Below, piece by piece: positions 26,858 through 37,203 of a DNA stretch of 64,000 nt; positions within the stretch are counted from its first letter, which is position 1; every line of letters starts with the position of its first letter. The position numbers were made by a program, and so were the translations under genes. The notes beneath the pieces are model-generated. The model was given only the letters and a program-made list of their open reading frames with translations. It was not told the origin of the DNA and ran no database searches. This DNA comes from Arcobacter siniprincipis (GTDB lineage: Bacteria > Campylobacterota > Campylobacteria > Campylobacterales > Arcobacteraceae). The stretch spans positions 1,798,001 to 1,862,000 of the forward strand of contig NZ_CP182343.1 in assembly GCF_048571125.1 (NCBI RefSeq), given 5' to 3'.

Positions 26858-28738
26858 AAAAAGAGAATCAATGTCAAAAGAGATAATAAAAAAGAATGTA
26901 GAAGAGATAGAAGAGGCAATAAAAAGTGGATTAAACTTAAAAGAGCTTAGACGTGAAGTTAAACAAGATATAAGTGCAAGGATAAAACTATTAAATTATA
27001 AACCAAATGCTACAGTTGGCATTACAGATGGAAGTTTTAATGTTTATAAACTTTTAGGTTCTAGTAGTGTTAATACTCCTTACTCTTTTACTATTACTTT
27101 TGTTAGTGATGATTTTATTAATATTGAAGATATTGTTGATACTGATATTGAGTTAAGTATTAAAGATAATGTTAATCCTTTAATTAAAAAAACAATATAT
27201 GGTAAAATATTTAAAGCTAGTGAAGATTCTATTGTTGCAAAGAAACATCTTTATATTATAGAAGTTGTATCTCCTATTTATTATCTTAGTTTAAATAATA
27301 AATATGAGATATTTCACAATAAAAAAACATCTGATATTATTGTTGAGATAATAAATAGATATAACCAATTATTAAATTTAAAAATAGATATTAAATTAGA
27401 TTTAATTAAAGCTCCAACTAAAGAGTATACAACTCAATATAATCAAAGTGATTTAGAGTTTATTCAAATGCTTTGTGAGAAGGAGGGTTATAGTTTAATT
27501 CTTGATTACTCTTCTAATGATCCATATACTATAACTCTTTGTGAGTTAAATGAGCATGCTATTGTAAATACTTATTCTTCTACTTGTAGTTTTAATCATA
27601 GTAAAGAGTTTAAATCTACAAACTATATACAAGATTTTTATGATAAAGATAAACCAAGTTTACAATATAAAATCCAAACAGGTTCTAGTATAACTTCTAG
27701 TGTTGAAGACAATGAAAGTACTAGACAGTTAAGAATGGATATAAAAAGAGAGAAATTTAGAGATAAACTAAATATATTAGATGAGTCTTATTATAAAGAC
27801 TTAAATAGATACAGTAAAATAGACTCTCAAAGGGAATATGTAAAATCAAATATTATAAAAGGAACTTCTGAGGAGTTAAATATAAATGACTCATTATGTA
27901 TAACATTAGAAGATGAAAAAGCAAATAAGCATATTGATTCTATTATCTTAGAAGTAAAATATGAAGGCTTCTTTCCAAATGCTTTAGATGAGTATAAACA
28001 AAATATAGATGAGAGTAAAAAGCATCAACTTCAATATGAAGTTGAATTTACAGCCATTCCAAAAGATATAATATATAAACCACCATATAAAATAAAAAAG
28101 CCTAAAATAAACTCAATACAAACAGCAATAGTATCTAATGGCAATTCTAATACAAAAGATTATACTAATACAATAGATGTGGATGAACAAGGTAGAATAA
28201 AAGTATTGTTTCACTTTGAGAGTAATCAAATAACTTCTTGTTATTTAAGATTATCAAATATGTTTAGTGGTGATGGATATGGTTCTCAATTTCTCCCAAG
28301 AGTTAACTCTGAAGTAATAGTAAGCTTTATAAATGGTGATCCAGATTTACCTATTATAATAGGAACTTTACATAATGGTGAAAATAAAAATCCATATAAC
28401 CTTCCAAAAGAGAAAACAAAATCTTTTATAAAAACCCATTCTATTCCACAATATGAAGACAAAATAGGGTACAACGAAATAGCCTTTGAAGATAAAAGAG
28501 GAGATGAGAATCTCTCTTTAAGAGCACAAAAGGATATGAATACCCTTGTACTTAATGATGAGTTTAAACATATAGAGAATAATTCAAAAACAATAATAGA
28601 TAATGATAAAGAAGAAACTGTAGAAGCTAATTCTATTTTAACAGTAAATAAAGACTATACACAAAATATAAAAGAAAACCAAATAAATACTGTAGAAAAA
28701 GAAAAACTTACTACTGTTAAAGAAGATTATGAAATTCA
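26858..28738 (+). repeat. vgrG direct repeat, copy 1
   Basis: This 1881-bp stretch, from 13 bases before the ATG to codon ~623 of vgrG1, is repeated at 35323-37203 (offset 8465). By eye I found one difference, a synonymous A to G at 28706/37171. Part of it (28434-28795) recurs in the third copy at 40785-41146. Confidence 0.9.
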
Positions 28739-29798
28739 CGTACTTAAAGATTTGAACACTATTGTTAAGAATGACATTAAGACTATTGTGGAAAAAGACA
28801 TGATAACAAGAGTAAAAGGAACTTCAACAGAGTATATAGAAAAAGATGTAAAGAAAAAATATTTAGAAAATCTCTTTACTCAAGTAGGAAAAGACTATAG
28901 ACTTGATGTTCAAAATAACTACCATCTTAAAAGTAATAATATAAAATTAAATGCAGATATTATAGAACTAATAGCAGAAACAGGAGTTACTTTAAGATGT
29001 GGGGGAAATGTATTAACAGTAAATCAAAGTGGAATACACCTAAAATCAGGAAATATCGATACAACTTCAAGTAATGGTGGAGTAAATGCACAAGATGTTG
29101 CAAAACCACTTATTAAAAAACCATTGTATGAAAAGATAAGAGTAATCTCTTTAGATGCTACAGTTACAAAACAAAATACTATAGATGAAGTATTGACTTT
29201 CACAGCAACAGTAGAAAAATATGAAAATGATGCATGGAGTCAAACAACTGATTTAAACGAAACCCAATTAGCTCAGCTGCAATGGTACTTCATAAAAAAC
29301 AATGATGAAAGTGATACTGACATCATAACAGATAATTCAACAAATGATAATATCACAATAAATGGTCTTACTCTTACTGTAAATGTGCAAGAAGACAACA
29401 TATATAAATGGGGACATGGACATTGTTATGTTGTAAATAGTGAAGAAGAAGGTTATGCAATAAGTGAACTTAAAAGATATTTAGAAGTTGAGGATATAGT
29501 AAGTTCTCATATATCAAAAAAAGAGGGTGAATGTATTGCTGTATTAAATATAGAAGAACCAAGATCTGAAGAGTTATCACAAATAAGATGGACAGTTGAA
29601 GGAAGAGAAGAATCAAAATATGATGGGAAAGAAACCATTGTCCATAATCTTAAAGAAGAAAAAGTACATGAAATCAACTTTGTATCATATATAGATGGTA
29701 GACCTGAAGATGGTGCAAATGCAAGATTGACTTTTGATGAAAGAAAAAATCAAAAAGTAAAAAATAATACAAAAACAAATGAACAGGAATCGAAGTGA
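26871..29798 (+). CDS. vgrG1: T6SS spike protein VgrG with tandem Ig-like C-terminal extension
   Basis: A 975-residue VgrG (TssI). Residues 1-35 are a helical lead-in, followed by the gp27-like base, a gp5 OB-fold (~436-510, starting DVDEQGRIKVLFHFE) and a beta-helical needle of V-x-N/D-x5-V-type repeats (~560-710, ending in LRCGGNVLTVNQSGIHLKSG). Beyond this is a ~240-residue tail that looks like two related beta-sandwich units. One starts near KIRVISLDATVTKQ, the other near GECIAVLNIEEP; both hold an L-x-Q-[LI]-x-W motif. The tail may seat an effector. It starts 124 bp after hcp with AAAAAGAGAA upstream, and its stop overlaps the next GTG start by 4 bases. Confidence 0.95.
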   Translation: MSKEIIKKNVEEIEEAIKSGLNLKELRREVKQDISARIKLLNYKPNATVGITDGSFNVYKLLGSSSVNTPYSFTITFVSDDFINIEDIVDTDIELSIKDNVNPLIKKTIYGKIFKASEDSIVAKKHLYIIEVVSPIYYLSLNNKYEIFHNKKTSDIIVEIINRYNQLLNLKIDIKLDLIKAPTKEYTTQYNQSDLEFIQMLCEKEGYSLILDYSSNDPYTITLCELNEHAIVNTYSSTCSFNHSKEFKSTNYIQDFYDKDKPSLQYKIQTGSSITSSVEDNESTRQLRMDIKREKFRDKLNILDESYYKDLNRYSKIDSQREYVKSNIIKGTSEELNINDSLCITLEDEKANKHIDSIILEVKYEGFFPNALDEYKQNIDESKKHQLQYEVEFTAIPKDIIYKPPYKIKKPKINSIQTAIVSNGNSNTKDYTNTIDVDEQGRIKVLFHFESNQITSCYLRLSNMFSGDGYGSQFLPRVNSEVIVSFINGDPDLPIIIGTLHNGENKNPYNLPKEKTKSFIKTHSIPQYEDKIGYNEIAFEDKRGDENLSLRAQKDMNTLVLNDEFKHIENNSKTIIDNDKEETVEANSILTVNKDYTQNIKENQINTVEKEKLTTVKEDYEIHVLKDLNTIVKNDIKTIVEKDMITRVKGTSTEYIEKDVKKKYLENLFTQVGKDYRLDVQNNYHLKSNNIKLNADIIELIAETGVTLRCGGNVLTVNQSGIHLKSGNIDTTSSNGGVNAQDVAKPLIKKPLYEKIRVISLDATVTKQNTIDEVLTFTATVEKYENDAWSQTTDLNETQLAQLQWYFIKNNDESDTDIITDNSTNDNITINGLTLTVNVQEDNIYKWGHGHCYVVNSEEEGYAISELKRYLEVEDIVSSHISKKEGECIAVLNIEEPRSEELSQIRWTVEGREESKYDGKETIVHNLKEEKVHEINFVSYIDGRPEDGANARLTFDERKNQKVKNNTKTNEQESK

Positions 29799-30892
29799 AA
29801 TATTTAATAAAACTTATACTCTTAATATCGTTTTTAATTAATTTAAATGCCCAAGAGCTAAAGAAAAGTGATTATGACATAACCCAATGTATAAAAGTAA
29901 AATATACAAAAGATGATATAAATGACTATAAAAAACTAATAGAAGAGGGTGAACTACAAGGATATAGTTGTGCAGGTATATACTATATGCGACAAGGGGA
30001 TTTTAAAAAAGCAATAAACTACTTTAATAAAGGGAAAGAAAAAGGAAGTATAGAAGCATATGCACAATTAGGAAGCTTATATTCTAGCTTTTTACATGAT
30101 GATAAAAAAGCAGTAGAGAATTATAAAGTAGCAGCAAATGCTGGAGATGGAAAATCAGCACATAATTTAGGTGTATATTATTATAAAAACTTTAAATATG
30201 ATAAAGCATATAAATGGTTTATGAAATCATATGAAACGGGTGATTTGAATTCACTATTATCAATTGGATTGATGTATATAGATGAGAAAAAATATGATGA
30301 TGCAATAAGTACTTTTAAAAAAGTTGGAGAATTAGGTGAGCCAAGAGGATATCGTAGTTTAGGAATTTTATTTATAAAAAATAAAGATGTAAAAAATGAT
30401 ATAGAAGGAATAAAGTATTTAAAAAAATGTTATGAGATGGGATATGGAAAATGTGCTTCATCTATTGGTGAGTATTATGAAGAAGATAAGAAAGATTATA
30501 AAAAAGCAATAGAGTGGTATAAAAAAGGTTTTAATCTTAAATATAAAGGAGCTGTTCAAAAATTAGGTTTATTATATGAAAAAATATTAAAAGATTATGA
30601 TAAAGCAATTTATTGGTATGAAAAAGGATTTAATAAACTTAATTGTATGAATTGTGCTTTTAATTTAGCTATGTTATATAATATTGATATAAAAGATTAT
30701 AAAAAAGCTGAAGAGTGGTACAAAAAAGCTGCTGATTTAAAAGATATAGATGCAATGTATAACTTAGCTTATATGTTCGAGTATGATTTAAAAAATAAAA
30801 AAAATGCAATTATATGGTATCTAAAAGCTGCTAAACTTGGTGATAATGGAGCAAAAAGAAGACTAAAAAAATTAGGAGTATCATATGAGTAA
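29795..30892 (+). CDS. Exported Sel1-repeat protein, candidate immunity or accessory factor
   Basis: A 365-residue protein with a signal peptide (MKYLIKLILLISFLINLNA, cleavage near residue 19-20) and about eight Sel1/TPR-like helical repeats of ~36 residues with the A-x-x-WYxKA pattern. The GTG start overlaps the vgrG1 stop (GTGA), and its end overlaps the ATG of the phospholipase gene by 8 bases, so vgrG1, this gene and the effector are translationally coupled. Export to the periplasm and position suggest that it blocks or chaperones the phospholipase. Sel1 proteins are protein-protein scaffolds in general. Specific function not shown. Confidence 0.85.
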   Translation: MKYLIKLILLISFLINLNAQELKKSDYDITQCIKVKYTKDDINDYKKLIEEGELQGYSCAGIYYMRQGDFKKAINYFNKGKEKGSIEAYAQLGSLYSSFLHDDKKAVENYKVAANAGDGKSAHNLGVYYYKNFKYDKAYKWFMKSYETGDLNSLLSIGLMYIDEKKYDDAISTFKKVGELGEPRGYRSLGILFIKNKDVKNDIEGIKYLKKCYEMGYGKCASSIGEYYEEDKKDYKKAIEWYKKGFNLKYKGAVQKLGLLYEKILKDYDKAIYWYEKGFNKLNCMNCAFNLAMLYNIDIKDYKKAEEWYKKAADLKDIDAMYNLAYMFEYDLKNKKNAIIWYLKAAKLGDNGAKRRLKKLGVSYE

Positions 30893-33539
30893 TGATATAA
30901 CTAAAGGAAATGCATTTCATAAAGCAGGTGAAGTAGTACACTTAAATGAATATTGTACCAAAGAAAATGAAGCAATAGAAGAAGATATAAAAACTAGAAT
31001 TGCTTATATGGTTATATCAAATAAAGATATAGAAGAGTTATTAAACTCAAATGACGATAAACAAATAATCTTAGATAAAGTAGTAGAAGAATATAAACCT
31101 TACTTGATAAAAGCTGTAAAAAAAGAGAGTATTAAAAATAATAAACCCTTAATTTTTGATGACTTAAGTGGTGTAAATGAAGAGATAATTGATAAAAAAT
31201 TGGTAAAACTTTGTACTACACAATTGTATAATTCAAAATCTTATGGAAGTGTATTAAAAGCAAAAAAATATCATCATGCATATAAAAAAGTACTAAATAA
31301 AGACTTTAAAATAAATGATGAAAAGAAAAGTACTTCTGCTTTGACTTTTACTAAAGATAGTTGTAATGAAATTATAAAAAAAGAAGTAAATAATACTTCA
31401 AAAAAATTAGCTGAAGATGAACAAGCATATATAGTCCTATCTATGCCATATGTTTATAATATAAAAGATGGTTATAAAACAAAAGAGTTAGAACTAATAT
31501 CTTATGAAGATAAGATAATAGCATCTTTTATGCCCGAACTAATAGTTGAATATGGAATATTTTTTGATGGTACAATGAACAATATATATAATGTAGATTT
31601 TTATACAAATTTTGTAGCGTTTTTAAAAGAACCTGCAAAAGATATAGAAGATGGATTAAATGAATTATCTTCAAGAAGAAAAACAAAAACATTAAAAGAA
31701 AATGAACAAGAAACTATTCAGTACCATATCCGTTCAACAGATAATCCAGAATTTACTGACAAAACAAAAAAAATGATAATAAAACAAATGAATAATGCTT
31801 CAAAAGAATTAAGATACTTTGATAGTAAATTAGTTCTTAAATTAGATCATGATGAAATTATAACTACTAAAAAAGCAGAAAAAGATTCAAAAAAAGTATT
31901 TGATTATTTACTTGATGTAAAAAACAAAAAAAAAGATGCCCAAGAAAAAACAATTTCTGAATATATAATAAAAGAAATACTTCCAGATGATGACGAAGAT
32001 AGTAGCTTTACAAATGGTGAAACAAATGTTAGTAGATTATATAGACTTTATGATGGTGATGATGTAAAGAAAAATGTAGATAACCTTCCAAATACAAGAT
32101 TTAAACTTTATGAAAGTGGTTCTGGTACATTTAATCCTTTTCTACAAAAAGATTATGAAGATGATTCTGTAATAGGATTAGGTCTTGGAATGGGAGTAAG
32201 TGGTGTTATAGGGCATTGTATATTTGCTTGTGTAAAAATAGCAGAACAATTAAGAAGTTCATCAATTTCTCATATAGATGAACTTGTTTTAGATGTTTTT
32301 GGTTTTTCACGAGGTTCTACAAGTGCAAGGCATTTTATTTGTTCAATATTAAATAATGCAGAACTAATCAAATGTGTAAAAAGAGATTATACTGTAAAAA
32401 TGAAAGATAATAAGGATATTTTTTCTGCTTTATATGGAGATAAGGGTTATATATCAATCTCTGATAAAGTATTTTTCAATCCACTAAGAACAGATATAAA
32501 ATATATACATAGAAATAAAAGAAGAGTAGAAAATCCATATTACAATATGAAGAGAATAATTATTGATTCTTTATCTTTTAGATTTGTAGGAATTTATGAC
32601 ACTGTAACACACTATGGACTTAAGCAATCAAATGATTTTGAAGATTTAAATATCAACTTTTTTAAAAATGAAAATAACACAAAAGTAGGTCATATAGTTC
32701 ATCTAATGGCAGATGATGAGTTTAGATATAACTTTGAAGCATACTCTATTTTTACAAGTATAAATAAGCATTATTATAAAGATAGTACAGAAAAAAGAAA
32801 AGATGGTGGTGCAAAATTTGAAGAATTTTACCTTCCTGGCGCTCATGCAGATGTGGGAGGAGGGTATAATGAAAAAGCGGAAACTATATATTTAGGTAAG
32901 TTTTTTGTTGAAAATAGAAAACTGCCTAAAGAATTAGAAAATAAAATAATAAAATGGAATGAAAAATATAATTGGATAGAGACTAGTACTATAAAAGAAA
33001 TAAAATCAAAAGATGAACTTGAAAATGTAAAAGAAGAAGGTTTTTATTATTGTATAAAAAAAGAATACAGTCTTGAAGCAAAAGAAGATATTTTTGGAAA
33101 TAGAACTAATTGGCTTGATTATTTATACCTTTATATGTATAAGCCAAAAGTATCAAATAAATATGAACATGTAACAATGAAAATAATGTATGACAAAGCT
33201 ATATATGTGGATTCAAAAACTCAAGAAAAGAAAAAAGATGAATTTGAGATGGTTCCTCTTGGAAGTTTTAAACCTTACATGTTTAATAAAGAAAATGATA
33301 CCTTAACCAAAGAAGATGTTGATACATTAACTAACGCATATAAGTGTTTAAAAAAACATGAAGTTTTAAAAACATCAAATAAAGAAGCTTATAAAAAGTT
33401 AAAAGACAAATATATCCATCATTCTGCACAAAAAGGCAATTTTGTAAATGATGCATCATATAAAGACAATGATAAAACAGATTTTTATGGTAAGAGAGTG
33501 ATTTATAATGCAATAGGAAAAGAATTTATTAGATCTTAA
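30885..33539 (+). CDS. Tle1-like DUF2235 phospholipase effector
   Basis: An 884-residue protein of the DUF2235 alpha/beta-hydrolase family, which includes the T6SS lipase effectors called Tle1. Motifs in order: GIFFDGTMNN (~224-233), the nucleophile elbow VFGFSRGSTSAR with Ser475 in GxSxG, an Asp in GIYDTV (~572), and PGAHADVGGGY with His654. These could be the catalytic Ser, Asp and His. The first 220 residues are helical and charged with no known domain and may bind VgrG. There is no signal peptide, as expected for a T6SS cargo. It lies in the vgrG1 module, after the Sel1 gene and before two exported ankyrin-like genes. Substrate is predicted, not seen. Confidence 0.87.
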   Translation: MSNDITKGNAFHKAGEVVHLNEYCTKENEAIEEDIKTRIAYMVISNKDIEELLNSNDDKQIILDKVVEEYKPYLIKAVKKESIKNNKPLIFDDLSGVNEEIIDKKLVKLCTTQLYNSKSYGSVLKAKKYHHAYKKVLNKDFKINDEKKSTSALTFTKDSCNEIIKKEVNNTSKKLAEDEQAYIVLSMPYVYNIKDGYKTKELELISYEDKIIASFMPELIVEYGIFFDGTMNNIYNVDFYTNFVAFLKEPAKDIEDGLNELSSRRKTKTLKENEQETIQYHIRSTDNPEFTDKTKKMIIKQMNNASKELRYFDSKLVLKLDHDEIITTKKAEKDSKKVFDYLLDVKNKKKDAQEKTISEYIIKEILPDDDEDSSFTNGETNVSRLYRLYDGDDVKKNVDNLPNTRFKLYESGSGTFNPFLQKDYEDDSVIGLGLGMGVSGVIGHCIFACVKIAEQLRSSSISHIDELVLDVFGFSRGSTSARHFICSILNNAELIKCVKRDYTVKMKDNKDIFSALYGDKGYISISDKVFFNPLRTDIKYIHRNKRRVENPYYNMKRIIIDSLSFRFVGIYDTVTHYGLKQSNDFEDLNINFFKNENNTKVGHIVHLMADDEFRYNFEAYSIFTSINKHYYKDSTEKRKDGGAKFEEFYLPGAHADVGGGYNEKAETIYLGKFFVENRKLPKELENKIIKWNEKYNWIETSTIKEIKSKDELENVKEEGFYYCIKKEYSLEAKEDIFGNRTNWLDYLYLYMYKPKVSNKYEHVTMKIMYDKAIYVDSKTQEKKKDEFEMVPLGSFKPYMFNKENDTLTKEDVDTLTNAYKCLKKHEVLKTSNKEAYKKLKDKYIHHSAQKGNFVNDASYKDNDKTDFYGKRVIYNAIGKEFIRS

Positions 33540-33622
33540 TAAAAACTTAAAAAAGGCAGAACATTACACTAGTTCAGTTATTAAATTTATTTTAAAATTA
33601 TAACAAGGAGTTTACTTATAAA

Positions 33623-34768
33623 ATGAGACGATTAATACTTTTAATTAGTGCAATAATTTTTTTTAAAGGTTCTATTTTTGCAGCTTGTGAAAGAAATATT
33701 CACAAAGAATATTTGTCTATAGATATTCTAAAACAATCTTCACATGAACAAAATTTCAGAGCACATGATTGTAAACATTTAGATTCAAGTATCTTTATAA
33801 AAGAAAAAGACAAAGCTATATTGAGAAGTGAACAATTTTTTAAATATTTTAAAAATGATAATTTAAATGATGCATGGATTTTAATTTATGAAAATAATAT
33901 GTGGTTAGATATTGATAAGGAAGATTCTTTTATAAACTATAATAAAGAAGATAATCGATGGGAATGTATTCAAAACTTAGGGTATGATTTTTTTGAAGCT
34001 TATGAACGCAATCCAAGTTTTATCGATAAAATAATATCTGTAGATAGTAATTTTAAATTAGAAAAATTTCGTCAACCTTCTATTTATTATCTTTTAAGTG
34101 AATTACCTTCGTATAACAATGAATTCAAGTTGAAAAATATTAATGGTACTTCAATGAGGCACCCAATGCTAGGTAAAGTATCAGGATGGGAAATATTAGC
34201 CCATTATAAAAAATTTAAAAAACTTGAAAAGTATTATATAGAATATTTGAAATCTGACTATAGACAAAGGCCTGCAAATCCATATAAAAGTGCTATTTAT
34301 TATAACAATGAGAATGAAATTAAGAAATTAAAAGAAATTGGTTTTGAATTTTATAATGAAGATAATTTATTATATGCAATAAAGGTTAAATCTAAATATG
34401 TAGAAGATATATTAAATAAGTTAATTGAGTATAAAGTTGTAACTAATAAATATGCATTAAGTGAGTACATATATTTAGCAGCAAAATACAATAATTTGAA
34501 TGCAGTTAAAGTTATTTTAGAACAAGGGATAAATATTGAAGGTAACTATAAAAATAAAGCAGATACAAACAGTTGTAATGCGGATTATTTAAATCCAATG
34601 GGATATGCTAAAAAATACCATAATGATAAAATGTATGATTTATTAAATAAAAATGGCTTTGAAATTCCAGTAATGGCAAAAGTTCATGATGCTGGAAAAT
34701 CAATAAGTGATGTAACAAGTGGCATTCTATATTTATTCGGAATTGCTACTGAAGGATATTCTAATTAA
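33623..34768 (+). CDS. Exported protein with C-terminal ankyrin-like repeats (candidate immunity)
   Basis: A 381-residue protein with a signal peptide (MRRLILLISAIIFFKGSIFA, cleavage before Ala-Cys). Cysteines follow the cleavage site, but no clear lipobox precedes them. The mature part starts with an uncharacterised domain of ~210 residues. About residues 270-355 look like ankyrin repeats (IYLAAKYNNLNAVKVILEQGINIEG; NPMGYAKKYHNDKMYDLLNKNGF). It follows the Tle1-like gene after 83 bp, with AAGGAG 14 bases before the ATG. Periplasmic location and place behind a phospholipase suggest an immunity role. It is one of three candidates in this module. Confidence 0.82.
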   Translation: MRRLILLISAIIFFKGSIFAACERNIHKEYLSIDILKQSSHEQNFRAHDCKHLDSSIFIKEKDKAILRSEQFFKYFKNDNLNDAWILIYENNMWLDIDKEDSFINYNKEDNRWECIQNLGYDFFEAYERNPSFIDKIISVDSNFKLEKFRQPSIYYLLSELPSYNNEFKLKNINGTSMRHPMLGKVSGWEILAHYKKFKKLEKYYIEYLKSDYRQRPANPYKSAIYYNNENEIKKLKEIGFEFYNEDNLLYAIKVKSKYVEDILNKLIEYKVVTNKYALSEYIYLAAKYNNLNAVKVILEQGINIEGNYKNKADTNSCNADYLNPMGYAKKYHNDKMYDLLNKNGFEIPVMAKVHDAGKSISDVTSGILYLFGIATEGYSN

Positions 34769-34778
34769 AGGTTGTATA

Positions 34779-35315
34779 TTGATTAAAATAGTAATAATTT
34801 TTATATGTTTAGTTGTAAGTTTAAATGCATTTGAGCGTGAAGTTTATGACAATATACATAATGCAGTAAAATATAAGAAGCTAGAGGTATTAAAAAAATT
34901 ATCTTCTGAAGAATTAACTGATTCATTGGTGTATGCAGTAAGAGCTGGTGATTTTAATGTGGTTAAATCACTTGTTAAAGCTGGATCTAATATAAATGCA
35001 TATAATGATAGTGACACTTCTGCACTTTATGAAGCTTTTAGAAGTGAAAGATTTAATATAGTTGATTATTTACTAACTAAGGGTGCAATACTAAATATAA
35101 AAGCTAACTATACTGGTGAATATCATAAAATTGAACCTTATTTATTTAAAGCCATTCACAATAATAATATTAGGTTAGTGAAAAACTTACTTAAATATGG
35201 AATTAATATAAATGTCAAAAATAAGTATAACAAAACTCCTTTAGAGTATGCAATTGAAAGAAAAAAAATAAGTATTAGTGAATATTTTAAGAAATTAAAG
35301 AATATGAATAAATAG
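34779..35315 (+). CDS. Small exported ankyrin-repeat protein (candidate immunity)
   Basis: A 178-residue protein with a short signal peptide (MIKIVIIFICLVVSLNA, then FERE) and three to four ankyrin repeats (e.g. LVYAVRAGDFNVVKSLVKAGSNINA). I place the start at TTG 34779, because it gives a clean signal peptide and AAAGG lies upstream. An earlier in-frame ATG at 34719 would overlap the preceding gene and bury the signal peptide. It follows that gene by 10 bp and ends 20 bp before vgrG2. Periplasmic, probably a protein-binding immunity or accessory protein for the Tle1-like effector. Confidence 0.8.
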   Translation: MIKIVIIFICLVVSLNAFEREVYDNIHNAVKYKKLEVLKKLSSEELTDSLVYAVRAGDFNVVKSLVKAGSNINAYNDSDTSALYEAFRSERFNIVDYLLTKGAILNIKANYTGEYHKIEPYLFKAIHNNNIRLVKNLLKYGININVKNKYNKTPLEYAIERKKISISEYFKKLKNMNK

Positions 35316-35322
35316 ATAATAA

Positions 35323-37203
35323 AAAAAGAGAATCAATGTCAAAAGAGATAATAAAAAAGAATGTAGAAGAGATAGAAGAGGCAATAAAAAGTGGATTAAA
35401 CTTAAAAGAGCTTAGACGTGAAGTTAAACAAGATATAAGTGCAAGGATAAAACTATTAAATTATAAACCAAATGCTACAGTTGGCATTACAGATGGAAGT
35501 TTTAATGTTTATAAACTTTTAGGTTCTAGTAGTGTTAATACTCCTTACTCTTTTACTATTACTTTTGTTAGTGATGATTTTATTAATATTGAAGATATTG
35601 TTGATACTGATATTGAGTTAAGTATTAAAGATAATGTTAATCCTTTAATTAAAAAAACAATATATGGTAAAATATTTAAAGCTAGTGAAGATTCTATTGT
35701 TGCAAAGAAACATCTTTATATTATAGAAGTTGTATCTCCTATTTATTATCTTAGTTTAAATAATAAATATGAGATATTTCACAATAAAAAAACATCTGAT
35801 ATTATTGTTGAGATAATAAATAGATATAACCAATTATTAAATTTAAAAATAGATATTAAATTAGATTTAATTAAAGCTCCAACTAAAGAGTATACAACTC
35901 AATATAATCAAAGTGATTTAGAGTTTATTCAAATGCTTTGTGAGAAGGAGGGTTATAGTTTAATTCTTGATTACTCTTCTAATGATCCATATACTATAAC
36001 TCTTTGTGAGTTAAATGAGCATGCTATTGTAAATACTTATTCTTCTACTTGTAGTTTTAATCATAGTAAAGAGTTTAAATCTACAAACTATATACAAGAT
36101 TTTTATGATAAAGATAAACCAAGTTTACAATATAAAATCCAAACAGGTTCTAGTATAACTTCTAGTGTTGAAGACAATGAAAGTACTAGACAGTTAAGAA
36201 TGGATATAAAAAGAGAGAAATTTAGAGATAAACTAAATATATTAGATGAGTCTTATTATAAAGACTTAAATAGATACAGTAAAATAGACTCTCAAAGGGA
36301 ATATGTAAAATCAAATATTATAAAAGGAACTTCTGAGGAGTTAAATATAAATGACTCATTATGTATAACATTAGAAGATGAAAAAGCAAATAAGCATATT
36401 GATTCTATTATCTTAGAAGTAAAATATGAAGGCTTCTTTCCAAATGCTTTAGATGAGTATAAACAAAATATAGATGAGAGTAAAAAGCATCAACTTCAAT
36501 ATGAAGTTGAATTTACAGCCATTCCAAAAGATATAATATATAAACCACCATATAAAATAAAAAAGCCTAAAATAAACTCAATACAAACAGCAATAGTATC
36601 TAATGGCAATTCTAATACAAAAGATTATACTAATACAATAGATGTGGATGAACAAGGTAGAATAAAAGTATTGTTTCACTTTGAGAGTAATCAAATAACT
36701 TCTTGTTATTTAAGATTATCAAATATGTTTAGTGGTGATGGATATGGTTCTCAATTTCTCCCAAGAGTTAACTCTGAAGTAATAGTAAGCTTTATAAATG
36801 GTGATCCAGATTTACCTATTATAATAGGAACTTTACATAATGGTGAAAATAAAAATCCATATAACCTTCCAAAAGAGAAAACAAAATCTTTTATAAAAAC
36901 CCATTCTATTCCACAATATGAAGACAAAATAGGGTACAACGAAATAGCCTTTGAAGATAAAAGAGGAGATGAGAATCTCTCTTTAAGAGCACAAAAGGAT
37001 ATGAATACCCTTGTACTTAATGATGAGTTTAAACATATAGAGAATAATTCAAAAACAATAATAGATAATGATAAAGAAGAAACTGTAGAAGCTAATTCTA
37101 TTTTAACAGTAAATAAAGACTATACACAAAATATAAAAGAAAACCAAATAAATACTGTAGAAAAAGAAAAGCTTACTACTGTTAAAGAAGATTATGAAAT
37201 TCA
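35323..37203 (+). repeat. vgrG direct repeat, copy 2
   Basis: Second copy of the 1881-bp repeat described at 26858-28738, in the same orientation. The match includes 13 bases before the ATG with the ribosome binding region, and stops abruptly in the needle-coding part, after which the two genes differ. Confidence 0.9.
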
